From: Euryodendron excelsum
Lineage: Eukaryota; Streptophyta; Magnoliopsida; Ericales; Pentaphylacaceae
NCBI GenBank assembly: GCA_033060915.1
Contig: CM065394.1
Span: 34,754,501-34,818,500, forward strand
DNA: 64,000 nucleotides
Reading direction: 5' to 3'
In this document: piece by piece, positions 44,263 to 57,660 of the stretch
How the letters are laid out: every line of letters starts with the position of its first letter
How positions within the stretch are numbered: the stretch's first letter is position 1
Translations under genes and position numbers: made by a program
Notes under the pieces: generated by a model
Databases searched by the model: none
Seen by the model: only the letters and a program-made list of their open reading frames with translations
What the model was told of the DNA's origin: nothing

Positions 44263-45592
44263 ATAAGGCCTTAATTAGTAATTTGTTAGTGTTAGTTTAT
44301 GATTATATATGTCTTTTTAGTTATGTTTTAATATTAATTGAGTTTATAATGCTTTATGTATGTTTTGAGCTTAAATGGAATGATTTCGAATGCAATTTAA
44401 TCATAGGTTTCAAGAGGTTGCTATCAAGATACAAGCTGCTGAAGTTATGGTACAAATTGTTGAAGCACGCAGAGTTGGAACTTTGGAAGCCGATATCTCG
44501 CGAACCAGAAAGGCTATTCAGGCCCATAATATGTCGATTTTATATAACTTTTTGAGACTTACAACTTTTGTGAGTGACCCAACCCATTTAAGCACTCAGT
44601 AGAAGCCGTCCGTGCGACTGACGACAGGATATATAGATTAGTTTACTTTTTTTGTTAGATAGAAATTAGTAGGTAGTAGAATAGGTTTAGGAGTTCTATG
44701 TTCTGAAGGAGGAGAAGAATTCTAGGGTTTTTCTAGGGTTTGGAAGGAGAAATCATCCAATCCTTTGGAGGTTGCGAATCTTTTCATCTTTCAAGGGAGC
44801 ATTTTTAATCTTTAGTTTTCTTTCTTGTTCTTATTGTGAATTTCAGATTATATTTCTTTAATGCAACGTTTTATTTCTTTAATTCTTATTTCCATTCTTG
44901 CAATATTTATCATGTTTTTCAGTAGCTAAATCCATTCTTGGTATGAGTTGAGAAAGTAACTAGATTACAGGTAGAGATTCAAGATAATTATTTATTTTTC
45001 AAGATTTCAAGATCTTGGATCAAGATTCATTTTATTGCCCATGAATATCTTCGAAAACAATATTCTTGATCATATCTAGCATATATGTATAGACTGATTT
45101 GTAAGTAGGGATACGTTTACCTTGAATTTCTGATAAGGATATTGATTATAATTGCATATATATTCCTATTAAAAGTACTTTAGAAATCTAATGTTCTTGA
45201 TTAAGCTTCAAACATACCTTGTAGACAGGTTTATAAACTAGGACATGTATGAATGGAACCCTGGTATGAACACTAGTAAATAACTGAATATCAACTCAAA
45301 AAGGGTAATCGAATCTTGAATTCCTTTAATAAAAACTATCTTGGGAACTTACCTGTAGGCCTAGTACTGGCAAACCCTGCCAAGATCTTTTTATAATATT
45401 TGAATACATATTTAAAAATTAGTTTAATTTTATTATCTGATAATTTAGGTCAATCATCTCCAACAATTAATTTTTATTTTCTTTTTGGAAGCTTTCTTGC
45501 GATTTTTCCTTTAAAACCTGTCGACCGAGACGAGACCCCAAGTCCCTTAGATGATAAAACGGTTCACCTTTGGCGCCTGCTAGCCCACCAAT
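44263..45592. other. LTR-like noncoding sequence after the truncated Athila element
   Basis: AT-rich with a leader-like stretch TTCTAGGGTTTTTCTAGGG near 44721, then TCTTTCAAGGGAGC and a long T-rich region with CAGTAGCTAAATCCATTCTTGG and GAGAAAGTAACTAGATTAC. This looks like R/U5 sequence of an Athila-type LTR, but the ends are not defined. No supported ORF. Confidence 0.4.
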
Positions 45593-45859
45593 GTAGAAAT
45601 GTCCGCTTCGACACACCTTCTGAGAAAGTTGACTTCTCAGGTGCTAAGTTCCTTTAGCAGCTTCCCGAGATCAGGCAGTCTCGGGAATGATCGCTAACCG
45701 TCATAATAGCGGAAGTACTCACAAATATTGCAACCGTCAGAGTAGTGGAAATACTCACAAGCTGGTCAATATAGGGAATTGCCAACAAACCCTTGTATTA
45801 CGAGACCGCTGTCAGAGTGGCGGAAACACTCAAAACCCAGGCTAACACCAATGCCTGCT

Positions 45860-46520
45860 AGTCCACTTCGGTGAAAAATGACTAAACTGCCCCTAGGGCT
45901 ATTTTTCGGTACGTTTCTCGAGAACACACCTGAGTTCTCAAAATGGTAAGCCCAACCCTTCCAAGATTGTCTTAAAGTCAATCCGGCATGATTAGGTGCC
46001 TTCTAGTCAGTTTCGAGCTAATTCCAAGACTTTTCGGTTAAGATGACCATTTTGCCCCTTGGTATCTGAACGCCCTAAGGACCACACCGGCTCTGAGTAT
46101 CAAACCAGTAATCTCCCGAGAATGCTTTTTATAGTATTCCCGACCTTCCTTTATCTTTCTGGATCATTCTGAGTCAATTCCGGCAAACTCGATGCGAAAT
46201 GACCGTTTTGCCCCTGATGGGCCGGTCGCCTTTTCTGACTACATCGGCTTTGCGAATCAAACCGGTATCCTTTAGGAACATTCTAAATAATGTTTCCAAG
46301 TCTTGAATCTTCTGTCGGGACATTCTGAGTCCATCCCGGTAGCTTTTCGATTCAGTTGACCGTTTTGCCCCTAATGGCTCGGTCAACCCTTCCGACAAAT
46401 CTTGTTAGCCTTTTTAAAGTCTACTACCTCCAAAACATTGTTTTAAGTGTTCCTGTCCCTTTTCGGCCTTCCCGGCCATTCCCAGTCCCTTAAATGCTTC
46501 CCGGACCTTCCGGAGTCATT
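45860..46520. repeat. Four diverged tandem copies of a repeat of about 160 bp
   Basis: The marker ATGACCNTTTTGCCCCT occurs at 45878, 46043, 46199 and 46356 (spacings 165, 156 and 157), each preceded by a TTCTGAGTC(A)ATTCCGG-like stretch and followed by a GG(C)TCGGTCAACCCTTCCGAC-like stretch. The copies differ by roughly a third, so the array is old. Confidence 0.75.
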
Positions 46521-46564
46521 CCTAATGAAGCCAGGCTAAAAATTGCATGGTAGTCACTAGTACA

Positions 46565-46723
46565 GGCGCCCAAATCTTCTCAAGATACGTTGCTTGCCGA
46601 CCTTAAAAATTTTCTAATTGGCTGGCGCCACTAGCCAAAAAGAGGGCATGGCGCCACTAGGAGAGGAAATTTGGCCTGGCGCCACTGCAACAGGCGCCAG
46701 GTCATTTCCTTGTCTATAAATAG
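46565..46723 (+). promoter_or_regulatory. Clustered GGCGCC palindromes upstream of a TATA box
   Basis: GGCGCC at 46565, 46624, 46650, 46678 and 46693, three of them inside TGGCGCCACT. The last sits in CAGGCGCCAGG, 15 bp before TATAAATAG at 46715. In an AT-rich region this density is unlikely by chance and fits a bound U3 element. Function is inferred. Confidence 0.55.
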
Positions 46724-47289
46724 AGAGCCTCCTCCAGCGTGAAAGAGGTCCGCAAACTCAGTGTAAAAACCCTAGTATTCGATATACAGAGCTAATAGCC
46801 TCTCTAAACCCTAGTCTATTTAGGTTTTCCAAACCCTAACCTCCTATACACTCACATAAACTTCTATACACTCATACACTAGCCTCTAAAGCCTCTTTTA
46901 AAGACTTGAAGTGCTGCAATCTGAAGCTTTGAAGATTGAAGACAAACTCTTGAAGATTGAAGTGAAAACCGAAGCAAGACAAGCAAAGCAAAGCGTGCAA
47001 AGCTAAGCAAAATAAAAAGACACAACGTAGGCTTCTTTTTACGTTTCTGCACTTTCCCCCTCTCTTTTCTCCCTCCGAACTCACTTGGGTTTTCTTCTAT
47101 TTTAATCCCCCATCTTCTTCCCCCCCTTCTTGCATGTTTAAAGGGAATTTCCGGTCTATGTGTAGGATTAGGCTATTGGAGAGTCACCGTGTCAGGAGCT
47201 TTCTTTTAGTCTAACCGGAGACCACGTGGATTTGACCCCCTTGATTATGTGATGAAGCCTTTAACCTTGTATGTTCACGACCCCAATTT

Positions 47290-49330
47290 GCATTGTGCAT
47301 ATCATGATCTTGCATTCTTCTAAAAATCGTTTTCAAACACGTTTTCAAAACTTGCATTAAACTTGTCTTCAAAATTTTGTCAAAATCTTCTTTTTCAAAA
47401 CTTGTTTTCAACATCACAATCCTAGGGTGATTCTAGCCTTTCCATAGCTAGGGTTGTTTTAGGAAAGTGTTACATTTAAAGTGACTTTCATAGTCCATAA
47501 TTTCAAATCTTGTTATTTTCAAAACCACTATCCTAAAGTGGTTCTAGCCCTCTTATAGTTAGAATCGCTTTAGAAAAGTGAAATATTTTATATGCATTGC
47601 AAAATCTTCTCCTAAAAATCTCTTTTCAACATGCTTTCCTAAAAATTTTCTTTCCAAAATTATTTTCTAAAAACTCCCTCCAAAAATCTATTTTTCAAAA
47701 CTTCTCTTTTCAAACTCCTTTCCAAAACACTCTTATCAAAATTCACTTTCCTAAAAACTCTTTCTAACAATCTCTTTCCAAAATCTTGTTTCCAAAGCTC
47801 TCTCAAAGTTTTACTTTTCAAAAACTTCCTTCCTAAAATTCTCTTCAAAACTCATCTTCTAGAAACTCCTCCCTAGGATTTTCTTCCAAAAATTTTCGTT
47901 TCTAAAAATGCATTCTCCAAAAATCTACTTTCCTTGGTGCCCAAGTCAAGCCCTAGAGCTAACAATTAGGAAACCCTAATTTTCTTTCCAAAACATGATT
48001 TTCAAACTTGCCTTAAAACTTAGGTTTTCAAAATCTCCTGTTTTCTACATCAAAATCATAAGTTTCCAAAAAACCTCTTCTCTGTTCCAAAACTATAGTC
48101 TTCCAAATCTAGGGTTTTTAAAACCTCCTTTTCCAAATCCATGTCAAAATCCAATCTTCCCTTTAAGAAACCAAACCCAATCTCCCCTTTAGGAAGCTAG
48201 ATCCAATCCTCCATTTTTTGAAACAAAATCAAAACATCTCTTTTTATAAACGAAATCCAATCCCTTGTTTTAGGAAACAGGAATCTTAATCCTTCCTAGT
48301 CTAAATCTTTCCTAATTCAACTCCTTCCTAATCTTCTACTTTTTTAAACCTTAAGTTTCCTAAACTTAAACATTTAAATCTTTCCTTAAACTTTAAGCTT
48401 TTAAACCTTTCTTAATTTCATCCCTGTCCAAATCTTAACTTTCCAGATCTAAGTTTTTAAATCTTTTTTAAACTCAAATCTTTCCTAATCTCAAGATTTT
48501 CTAAAACTCAAACTTTGAATCTTTCTAAAATTCTAAACTTTCCTAAACGTCAAATCTTTCTAAATCTAAAACTTTCTAAATTCTAAACTTTCCAACTTTC
48601 AAAACTTTCCAATTTCAAAACATTCTAAATTCAAAACTTTTCAATATTAATACTTTCTTAAAACGAAACCTTTCCTAATTTCATAACCTTTCTTAATTTC
48701 AATACTTTCCCATTTCAAAACTTTCCTAAAATGAAAACTTTCCTAACTCGAACACTTTCCTAAATTGAAACTTTTCTAAAACAAAACTTTCCAAAAATGA
48801 AACTTCCCTATTTTGAAACTCTCCTAAATTGGACCTTTCCTAATTCGAACCCTTCCTAAATCCAATCCTTCTTCGTTCTTCCAAGTTCAACACTCGAGTC
48901 GAATCTTTTCTAAGTCTCAAGTCGTTCTTAAGTCTAGGTTTCCTAAAACCAAGCTTTTTAAAATCCAATCTTTTCAAATCTTCCAATCAAAATCTCTTTC
49001 TTCCAATCACACCTTCTATTTTCAATCAGACTTTTGTCCGAACTACGACTGACCTGATTCCTCAAAAAGGATACGTAGGCAACCCTCATAGGTGCGGTTA
49101 CAACCTTTTTCAAATTTCCAATTCCATAAACTTTTTTAAATTTTCAATTCCACAACCTTTTTTAAATCTTCAATTCCACTACTGCTTTTCAATTTCCAAT
49201 TCTATTTCCAACTTCCAATTCTAAAAATCTATTTTCAATCCTTAATTTTCATTTCTACACTTTTTTTCCAATTTCAAACTTCAACTCTTCTTTTCCAAAT
49301 CAATTTTCCAACTCCCTTTTTCTATTGTAT
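47290..49330. repeat. 2-kb tract of degenerate TTTCCTAAA-type short repeats
   Basis: Nearly all sequence is made of variants of TTTCCTAAAAC, TTTCCAAAAC and CTTTTCAAAAC with a loose 10-17 bp spacing. The plus strand is C/T/A-rich with very few G. An isolated non-repetitive patch at 49030-49110 contains GACCTGATTCCTC and GGATACGTAGGCAAC, words I have seen in plant LTR elements. Minus-strand Lys/Arg/Phe-rich open frames here are by-products. Probably the long noncoding repeat region of an LTR element. Confidence 0.7.
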
Positions 49331-50600
49331 TTATATATCATGCACCATATTTTTAAACATGCTTATTAGAAATTCACTAATTCACTGATCTTTTAAATTT
49401 AAGGGAGTAGGAATTTAGATATACAAGGAAAAAAATGAATTAGTTTCATAGTTCACCATATAAAAATTGTAATATTGTATTAGGTTAGGACTTTAGTTTT
49501 ACACTATGGAGATCTCAATCCAATAAAATTTTTTCTGAGATTATATATATATAATACATAAATATATATATATATATATATAATACATAAAGAACGATTA
49601 TACAAAAATTGGAGAGTACCAATACAAAAATCAGGGTGTTAATACATCAAAATTTTGTTAAAATACTATGTATATATACTATATATAAAGGTATTACACA
49701 AAAAGTACGGGTGCCATGGCACCCTCACCCACAAGAGCAGCTTTGCCACTACTTGTACCCTTTATTTATGGTGCCGGCTCAACACTGCCTAAGGCGAGAA
49801 ATTTTGATGAGGTTTTTTTATATTTTTAATATTATTGTGAAATTATATTACTTTATTTTTTGATGAGGCTAACTTTGAAATTTAGATAATATTAGTCTAG
49901 AAGAATACAACAATAAAATCTCAATTATTATTGTTGATGATAAGATTGTAAATATAAATAAGAACTTTAACACAACTTTTACAAGACAATCAAAAAAATT
50001 ATAACTAAATTAGTAATATTTTTACTAATAACGACCAAATAAATAATAAAATAAGATAAATTACAAAAAAGTAATAATAAACACAAGATATTCAACAAGA
50101 AAGATAAAATATTAATTTTTATTAGTGTGCTATTGTATTAACACAAAAGAAAAATATTAAAGATGATATATTAGTAGAAAAAAATAAATTACTGATGAAT
50201 TATTTGAAACTGATGACATTATTTTCAGTTTGTGCCACGTAGGTAGGTAGGCTGGTACGTAAGTAGAGAGATAGGGTGTGTGTGCATGCGTTTTATAGGT
50301 TCAGATTGAGTTTCTGTACTCATGACTTTACTTTTTTATTAAATTAATTGGTGTAATTGATTTTAAACTTTTTTTTTAAAATGAGAAACCTTTTACAAAA
50401 AAAAAAAATTTTAAAACTATTTTTTAAAAAAATCAGGAGCCCTAAAAAATTGAAAGTCTTAGGTGATCGCCTAATGCATGAAGCAACCCTACTGAACTGC
50501 ATTTATAGAACACGATGTTGATAAAGCACCAAAAACACAAAGGCAAATGTTATTCAAAATTTTGAATGGATAGCATTACTCAAAAACAAAACAAAAAGCA
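49331..50600. other. Intergenic AT-rich sequence, possible degraded hAT-type element
   Basis: (TA)n run at about 49562-49582. GGTGCCGGCTCAACACTGCC at 49770 followed by TAAGGCGAGAAATTTTGATG, and further right AGTCTTAGGTGATCGCCTAATG at 50456, recall the two ends of a common plant hAT-like nonautonomous element, but the inverted repeats are too decayed to define it. No gene. Confidence 0.3.
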
Positions 50601-50923
50601 AGGACAATATTCATATATTCTCAAAAATCCAAAATTCCGTTAGATAAAAGTACAGAGTCAAAACACGATTGTTACATGAAAGGCAAGAGCTGACATGAAG
50701 CTTTTCCAGCAACTTCCCAATGCGAATAGATATTCTGCATGGTGAACTTCGCAGTGACCAAGAATCCATTATCAAGAACAGCCGGTTTTCAAAGCAACCT
50801 CTTGCCGGAAATGGTCTCCGGTTTTGTACCTCGGTTGAGAACTGCAAACAATCTCTAGATCCATCAGACGTGAAATTCGTTTATATATATGCGTATATAT
50901 ATATACGTCAACTGCAGAGTCAA

Positions 50924-53900
50924 TCAAAGCTCATAGTCTTCAATTCCCAAAATGTCACTGCCATCACTAAATGCTTCAAGATCATCACCCTCTTGATCTG
51001 TTTCCATGGCATCCTCAGATTCCTCTTTTTCACTTTCATCTTTGTCCTCATAAACAATCGGTGTAATTGTGCCATTCTCGTCGAAACCATCATCAACAGT
51101 CTGTATAAAGAACAGCTGCAGTTAATAAAATATTAACACCGGCTCATTCTTTTCATGCATTCAGAAACTACTCACCCCTTTGTAAACTAAGTCTAAGCAA
51201 CTGCACAGTTGAAGAGCCTGATGGAAAGTTGAAACTCTAGATTCTATGAGCTGCACAGATGCCAAGAGATCCCATAAGAAATATGTAAAGCAATACATGG
51301 AATGTCATCAACGATAGGAAACAAGACACAGTATCAATCACTCCATCGCAGTGAGCAATGGATTGGTTTGGTATACTCTTAAATTGAACTATAAAAGAAC
51401 AAAATCAAAGTCAGCGAGCTTAAACTCGTCCCTGTGACAGAAGGTTGAAAGATGTGGTGTTTATTGAAATCATAAAAATGACAAGCAACATGTGACCCCT
51501 CCACAGTAACAAGAAAGCAAAAATACGGTAGAAGTAATCTTTTTGAAAATCTTGTTCAAGCGAAAGAGGCCAATCAAATACACTCATCAACAGTTTCTTT
51601 ATCATAACAACTGCAGTGGCTTAGTACAGAAAATTTATTTTCAAATTTACAGGAAGAACTTGTATCCCTTTTCTATAGTATAACCCCACCTTTGTGCACA
51701 AAATCAGCTTATTAAAAGTACCAAATATTATTTTTAGTTTCCCATGGAATCACCAGTCCTGACCTGATACAAAGAGTTGAGGGCAACTAAAGAAGATTCC
51801 TGGGACATTATTCCACTTGCATGCTGAAGAAGCAAACTCCTCAGCCAGGGAAGGGCACAAGCCAGCACCGCACCCCTGTTCAGAGAATGCAACGTAAACC
51901 TCTCGTAAGACAAAAACCAACATATATCAAACTTTCAGAGTCATTACTATACAACCACCATAAATGACGCGTTGAAAATAATTTAGTAGGTTGATGGGGT
52001 TGTCAACAGTGGCCCATGGTCTCAAGCATGAGTCAGCACCAAAAGATGCATCACATTTGAAACAGAATTATTCAGACAGTGTGATAAATCCTTCACAATG
52101 TTCACATGCGGTTTGCATTAACAAACACAACAAGACAAGAAGCTTCTGTAGTCAAATGAAAATTAGCTATTAGGACAACTTTCCTCTTTTACTTTTCTGT
52201 GGGACAGACAATATAGCCACAAGTTTGTACAGAACTGAGGCTTTTTTTTTTGCAGTATTATTGCCATCCCCTCAACCTGAGTTTGCAAATTTTTTTGTGC
52301 TGAAACGATTACCAAAAGGGGTCAAAAGGATTCATAGGATGAATGAGAAATATAAAGGCAGCTCATAAAATTGGCGTACCAGGTCAAGCATATGTGCATA
52401 TAATAAAGGCTAACATGACCACCAATCCAACCACCCCACACCCACCCCAGCAAACCCCAGGCAGTTCAAAACACAACCAATAGACCAACCTAGATTTGTG
52501 TATAGAACCTATTAGACAGCTCAAATTTGTACAACAGACCAATCAAAGCGTAGTTCATACTTCCAAGTACAATGCAAATAACAAACACCAGATCTAAGAT
52601 AAGTTACAAGTATTGTGATAATTTCAAATCCTCTGGAACTGTTAATGATGATATTAGCTCTTTTTGATTTATTAATTTACAAAGGCACGAAAACAGAGTA
52701 TCTAAAGTCAATTCAAGCATGGAAATGGAAAAAGATTGGCGATACTGATCAAGATGCCCATTCAGAAAATAATCCACTGGTTTGGCTTTGTGCTTACGCG
52801 CACACGGTACTTTTCATAATTTTTGCAGATAAAAAATTTATGGTGCCGACTTAAGTCACAAAAGCACAGGACCAAAGCACCAAAAGAAGTTCATAATAGT
52901 AAGAAATTACTTGAAAAATCCACAACATTTATGAACATGAAAAATGATACTTCATTTCCTCCTAGACAGATATATGTAAAACCTAGTATTAAGCAACAAG
53001 TGCTTTACCTGGACTGAATTAGAGATATGAGTGAGTCTAAAAGCTTGAGAACATCAGATGGATTTAGTAGTGAGACCGAATTTGCAATCACCTACAAGAA
53101 ATACCAGGACTAGCATTAGGAGGATAATACCTTCACGTTATTAAAAATGAAACATGAGACAAAGGGAATGGGGGAGAACCTTCTCGTCTTGGGTATATAA
53201 GCAATTTAGGAGAAGTGTTCGATCATCAGCATGTAGTGCTTGCTTAAGTAAAACATGAACTGAGTCCGCACTGGGAGGCTTTGGGTGCTGGGAAGATTCT
53301 TCTTTCTCAAGGCTCTTAATCTCATTACTATCTAGTAAATCTAAACTTGCAAGTTTCTCACCCATGGTTGGTTCATTGGAATCAACGTGCATTTGGCTTC
53401 CATTCATTTGCTCTGCACAGCCTATATCGAGTAGCAAAACCAGTTTGTTTGTTAACATAATCGGAAGTGTTCATTCTATAGTAGTCTTCCCACAAAAGAA
53501 TCCTAAATATTGGAATGTTAACCATGAAAAGTGCCTTAAGTTTGGCATAACAATCTAATGATGGATCAACTGACAGTCAATTAATGATTCAACCAGGTAA
53601 TACGAATTTCATTCTGTGAACAATTAACTTTAAGTATGTTTCGGTTGTCACCTCACCTAAGAGTCATGAGATACCTTGGTTTTAAGAAAAACGGATATTT
53701 CTAATACTCTGTTCAATGGGCATTGCAATTCCTAAAATGCAACAGGCAGGGGTGTATAACAATTGGAAGGCCATCTGCAAAAGGTAGTAAATTTGTAGCA
53801 CCACAATAGTTCATGGAGAACTTCCAGCCACCAATGGCAAAGTAGTTTTCTAGTAAATCAGCACATTTGAGATTTTATAAAGTACTCAATTTTAAAATAC

Positions 53901-56900
53901 ATGTGCTCTGAAATTTAACATGCACAAGGCCTACCATGATTTGGATTTGCTAGAGTACTTATGCCTGAAAATTTAAAAAAGTAATTTTATCCTAGAAAGC
54001 GTCAACATATAAGAGAGACAAATTGATCTGTGTCGGCAAACATACAAGATGCAGACCCACTCAATTGGATCTGACCACATAATCAGGATTACACAACAGT
54101 TTAGTAATGCGTAGTTCTGCTTACCATTATCAACAGAGTTTTCTGTATCTGTAAGTTCGGCGTAGGGTGCTGTCCGTTTCTTATTGGCTTTTTTATTTTG
54201 TATTGGGACAGCAACTGCTTCTAAATCCTCCTCATAAGGGCCTGTAAGAGTTTTCCGCAGCTATAGTTCAGAATTATTAGAAAGGAATTCCAATACATAC
54301 AAACTACATATATTTCACATGAAAGGAATCAATTTGGCTTCCATAACACACATCCTAAGTTGTGCTTCACTTTTAAGAAAAGCAAAAAGTTGGAGCAAAA
54401 ATTCTTCACACAAATGGTATGACTTGAATTCGCACCTTGTAATTGCAAACAAAATGGGAATTGATTATTAACATTGAAATTGATGGCCTTTTTTATAAAT
54501 ATAAAATTGGAAGCAACATGTAGACTACAAATTGTGACATAGACTCCTAAAGGTCTAAATAAGTCCAGAAGACAGAAGAGAACAAAATAATAAAAATTGC
54601 AATACAGTGAGAACTGACGAGTGAAATGAAAAATGAAACTAAAATAAAAATAAAAAAGGAGAAATATTAATTCAATGGATTCTCACCAGACACACGTAAA
54701 ATCACAGAATTAGAGAACAATGAACATTAAGCCACCAAACATCAAAAGGACAGCAAAGAGAATAGTTCTCCAAAAAACAAAAGAACAAAAACAAAAACAA
54801 AAGCAAAAGCAAAAGCAAATAAAGTCAAAATGGTTGACAAAGCTCATCAGTATTTATATGCCAACAAGTAGGAGAACAAAAAGTTGCCATACCTTTTCCA
54901 GCAAGAACGCCATTTTCTCCAGTTTTACTGCTTGTTTTCTTCGTTTCAGCAGTTATAACAATGTCCTCCGCTGGGTTGCTTACGTCTAAGAAAGAAAACT
55001 GCGGAGAATCTATGGAACCATATGCAATAGAGGCCGTTACTTGTCCATCAGTCTCCAGAGCATGTAATCTGGCAGCAATTACAGAAAGGCGATTCTTTTT
55101 GGTGCTCCCACTATCCTGCAAGTCCATTGCAGCTTTGCTAGCTTTAACTGTCACCTTAGTTGGAGTTATCTCCTCCTCAGAGATGGTCTTCAAATTCCAC
55201 ACATAAGCTACACCAGACTCTGCAACAGAGAGGACAACTAAACCATCGTCTCCATCGGAAGCAGCCTTGCATTCAAATGCAAATGGAGGATGTCTCATGG
55301 AAAGAATGGGTCCTTTGCTTACAGCTCTAGTACTCAAGTCACACTTCCACACCTGGAGATGATTCTCACCATACCCAGATGTAATGATGGCCTTAGCATC
55401 ATCAGATAGAGACATATGCTGCACCAGACCCTGTAATAATACATAACCAAAAATCTTAATTCTCCATGATTTTAATGTGCCTTCTAATAAATGTCAGATA
55501 ACTAAGATAACTTGCCCCATCAGCAGAAAACTTCAACAGCTCTTTCCCATTTTCCCAACTAAAAATTCGTATTTTACCACTGGCTACAGCTAAGTTTTTC
55601 TCATCTGCCACAACAAATGATGAGATAATATTAAAAACACAAACCACTTGGTTAATGATGCAGAGAACTGCAATGCTTAATTTCTTACCAAATGAACAAG
55701 CTGAAGAAGTGATATGTGTCTTTGAAACTTTGAACTCTCTTACAAGTTCCCCAGTTTCTGAGTTCATCTCAGATGCCATTCCATCATTACCAACTGTACG
55801 AATAATACGGCCTCCAGTTGTAAAAGATAGACCAGCAATTCCACTGTGTAGAAAAGAGAGGTTAGTATCATTTGAACAATGTATTATAAGAGGCCACTGT
55901 GCCAGAAGCAACAGAAGTTCACTCAAAGGTCAATGAGCAAGGTAAAAATAGAAGGATCCACAAGTTCCCAATAGCAGACAAAGTTCACTCAAAGGTAAAT
56001 GAGTAAAGGTAGAAGCAAGCAATATATCAATTAAATAAGGTCTAGCGAAGAGTTTATTATGCACATAGCCAAAGGTTCAGACACGTATTGATTTCCAACA
56101 AGATATCCAAGACCAAACTTAAACTTCATGGAACAATGAGATTACCAACACTCAAGATAACTCATGAATCATTTCTCGAAAAGACGTAATCATCCTGTGT
56201 TGGGATTTATCTTTTTCTCTGGTACCCATTTACACAGTATGAAATTTACTCCATGCAGCACAGTTAACTATCTTACCCAGCATGCAATCCAGTAGACTTC
56301 CACTTCCTCTCACTGGTGAAAACATCTACAGCCAAAACTTCCCCAGCATCAGAGCCGAGAACTAATAAGCAAGTACCACGATTTTTTTTGCGCTAAAAAT
56401 AAAAAAAAGAAACAATCAATCCAAGTATCACATACCCATCATACCAAATCTATAAGCATCCAAAACAGGAAAAATACAATAATCTTAAAGGCTTTCCAAA
56501 GAGTGTGTAACCACCTTATTCCCCATGAAACTACAAGCCATACAAGAAAAACTAACATCAGAATCTGCATCTGACTGCCTCCACTCTGCCAATAGACTTT
56601 CATTACTTGTGTTCCAGATCTGCAAATCATGCAATAAGTTTTTCAGTGCTATGGGAGAATATTATACAAAATATGTATGAACATGCATTACACCAACTAT
56701 ATCATTTTTTTTTTTTTTTTTCAAAAATTCCACCAACAATAACATTGCATGTTTTTTACTTTGGAGATATACAAATATAAAATTAAAGAACAAATATTGT
56801 GAAAACAGCTTTTTTCTGCTTCTTAAACCCAAACCCCATCAAAAAGGAAAGAAACAAAAAAGTTGTCCCTGTCCAAATTTTAGTTCCTATGTTGCTGGCT

Positions 56901-57524
56901 TTCAGTGAAAAGTAATTCACAAATGAAAACAAGGGGTACTAGCACTCGTAATAGTTGTTCAGAGAGGCAAAAAGTTGTCAAAGCTAATTGGAGATTTATG
57001 CAAATTCCAAACAACTTTTCCTGAATTAATTCCATTTCCAAAGTGACAGAAGTGGAAAATAAACAAAACTATGAAAAATCAATTGCACAATAGCCAAATA
57101 AAAAATTGAAGTTCCTAGTCAAATCAAGATTCAACAAACGGAAAATATAATAAACCCAAATAAATCAGTGAATTTACATCCTTCTATCCGTGCTAATTTT
57201 GAGTTTCAGACATGCTTGGTCAAACTGTTACATAAATAAGCACAACCCTTCCAGGACTTTCTACTTGTAGTTCACTTATATACGTCATTAAGTCAATACG
57301 TAAATTGATATTTCAAACGTCCAGATTTTCCAAACCATTGTTTACGAAGCATAACTAATCAGGGGGGAAAAAAAAGGAACAAACCAAATTAACTTAGATT
57401 AAATACAGGAGAAAATGAGATACGACTCCTATAATTTCCACAGAACACCTAGATGCCCATTAACAAATTCTCTCCAACAAAGTCTCATAAAAGCCGCTAT
57501 CTTTGCAGTAAATGTACATATATA

Positions 57525-57567
<43 letters not shown>

Positions 57568-57660
57568 TACTTTGACGACTCCGTTAGGGGATAAAATGGC
57601 CAAATAGTCACCTTCATGAGTGAAACATGTGATGAGAGATTTCAGTTTCTGTCTCGCCAT
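50924..57660 (-). CDS. WDR43/UTP5-like small-subunit processome protein (12 exons)
   Basis: Exons on the minus strand are 57571-57660, 56515-56619, 56277-56392, 55689-55843, 55516-55604, 54893-55430, 54125-54241, 53180-53421, 53009-53091, 51764-51875, 51176-51250 and 50924-51100. All phases agree and give about 632 aa. The start MARQKLKSLITCF and the first WD40 blade (GDYLAILSPNGVVK, IWNTSNESLLAEW) are typical. WD40 repeats cover residues 1-300. A Lys-rich, charged linker follows, then a Utp12-type helical region (VHVLLKQALHADDRTLLLNC, LACALPWLRSLLLQHASGIM, FHQALQLCSCLDLVYK) and an acidic tail. UTP5/WDR43 belongs to the t-UTP (UTP-A) complex, acting in the nucleolus on rRNA transcription and 18S processing. 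Intron 5 has a GC donor (GGG|GCAAGT at 55515). Confidence 0.88.

Larger units (their letters stand above)
45593..47220 (+). repeat. LTR-like segment with tandem repeats, GGCGCC cluster and TATA box
   Basis: A possible start is TGTAGAAATGTCCGC (45593). It contains four diverged copies of a roughly 160-bp repeat (45860-46520), five GGCGCC palindromes (46565-46698), TATAAATAG at 46715-46723 and then a leader with AAAACCCTAG (46783-46792). This order is what a plus-oriented U3-R would show. The 3' end is not clear, and no coding part of the same element is identified. Confidence 0.5.

Noticed and set aside
44244..44602. Two overlapping open frames right after the integrase break
   Set aside because: They do not continue integrase and show no domain; likely chance frames in LTR-like sequence.
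47660..48192. Lys/Arg/Phe-rich minus-strand and matching plus-strand open frames
   Set aside because: By-products of the degenerate TTTCCTAAA repeats.
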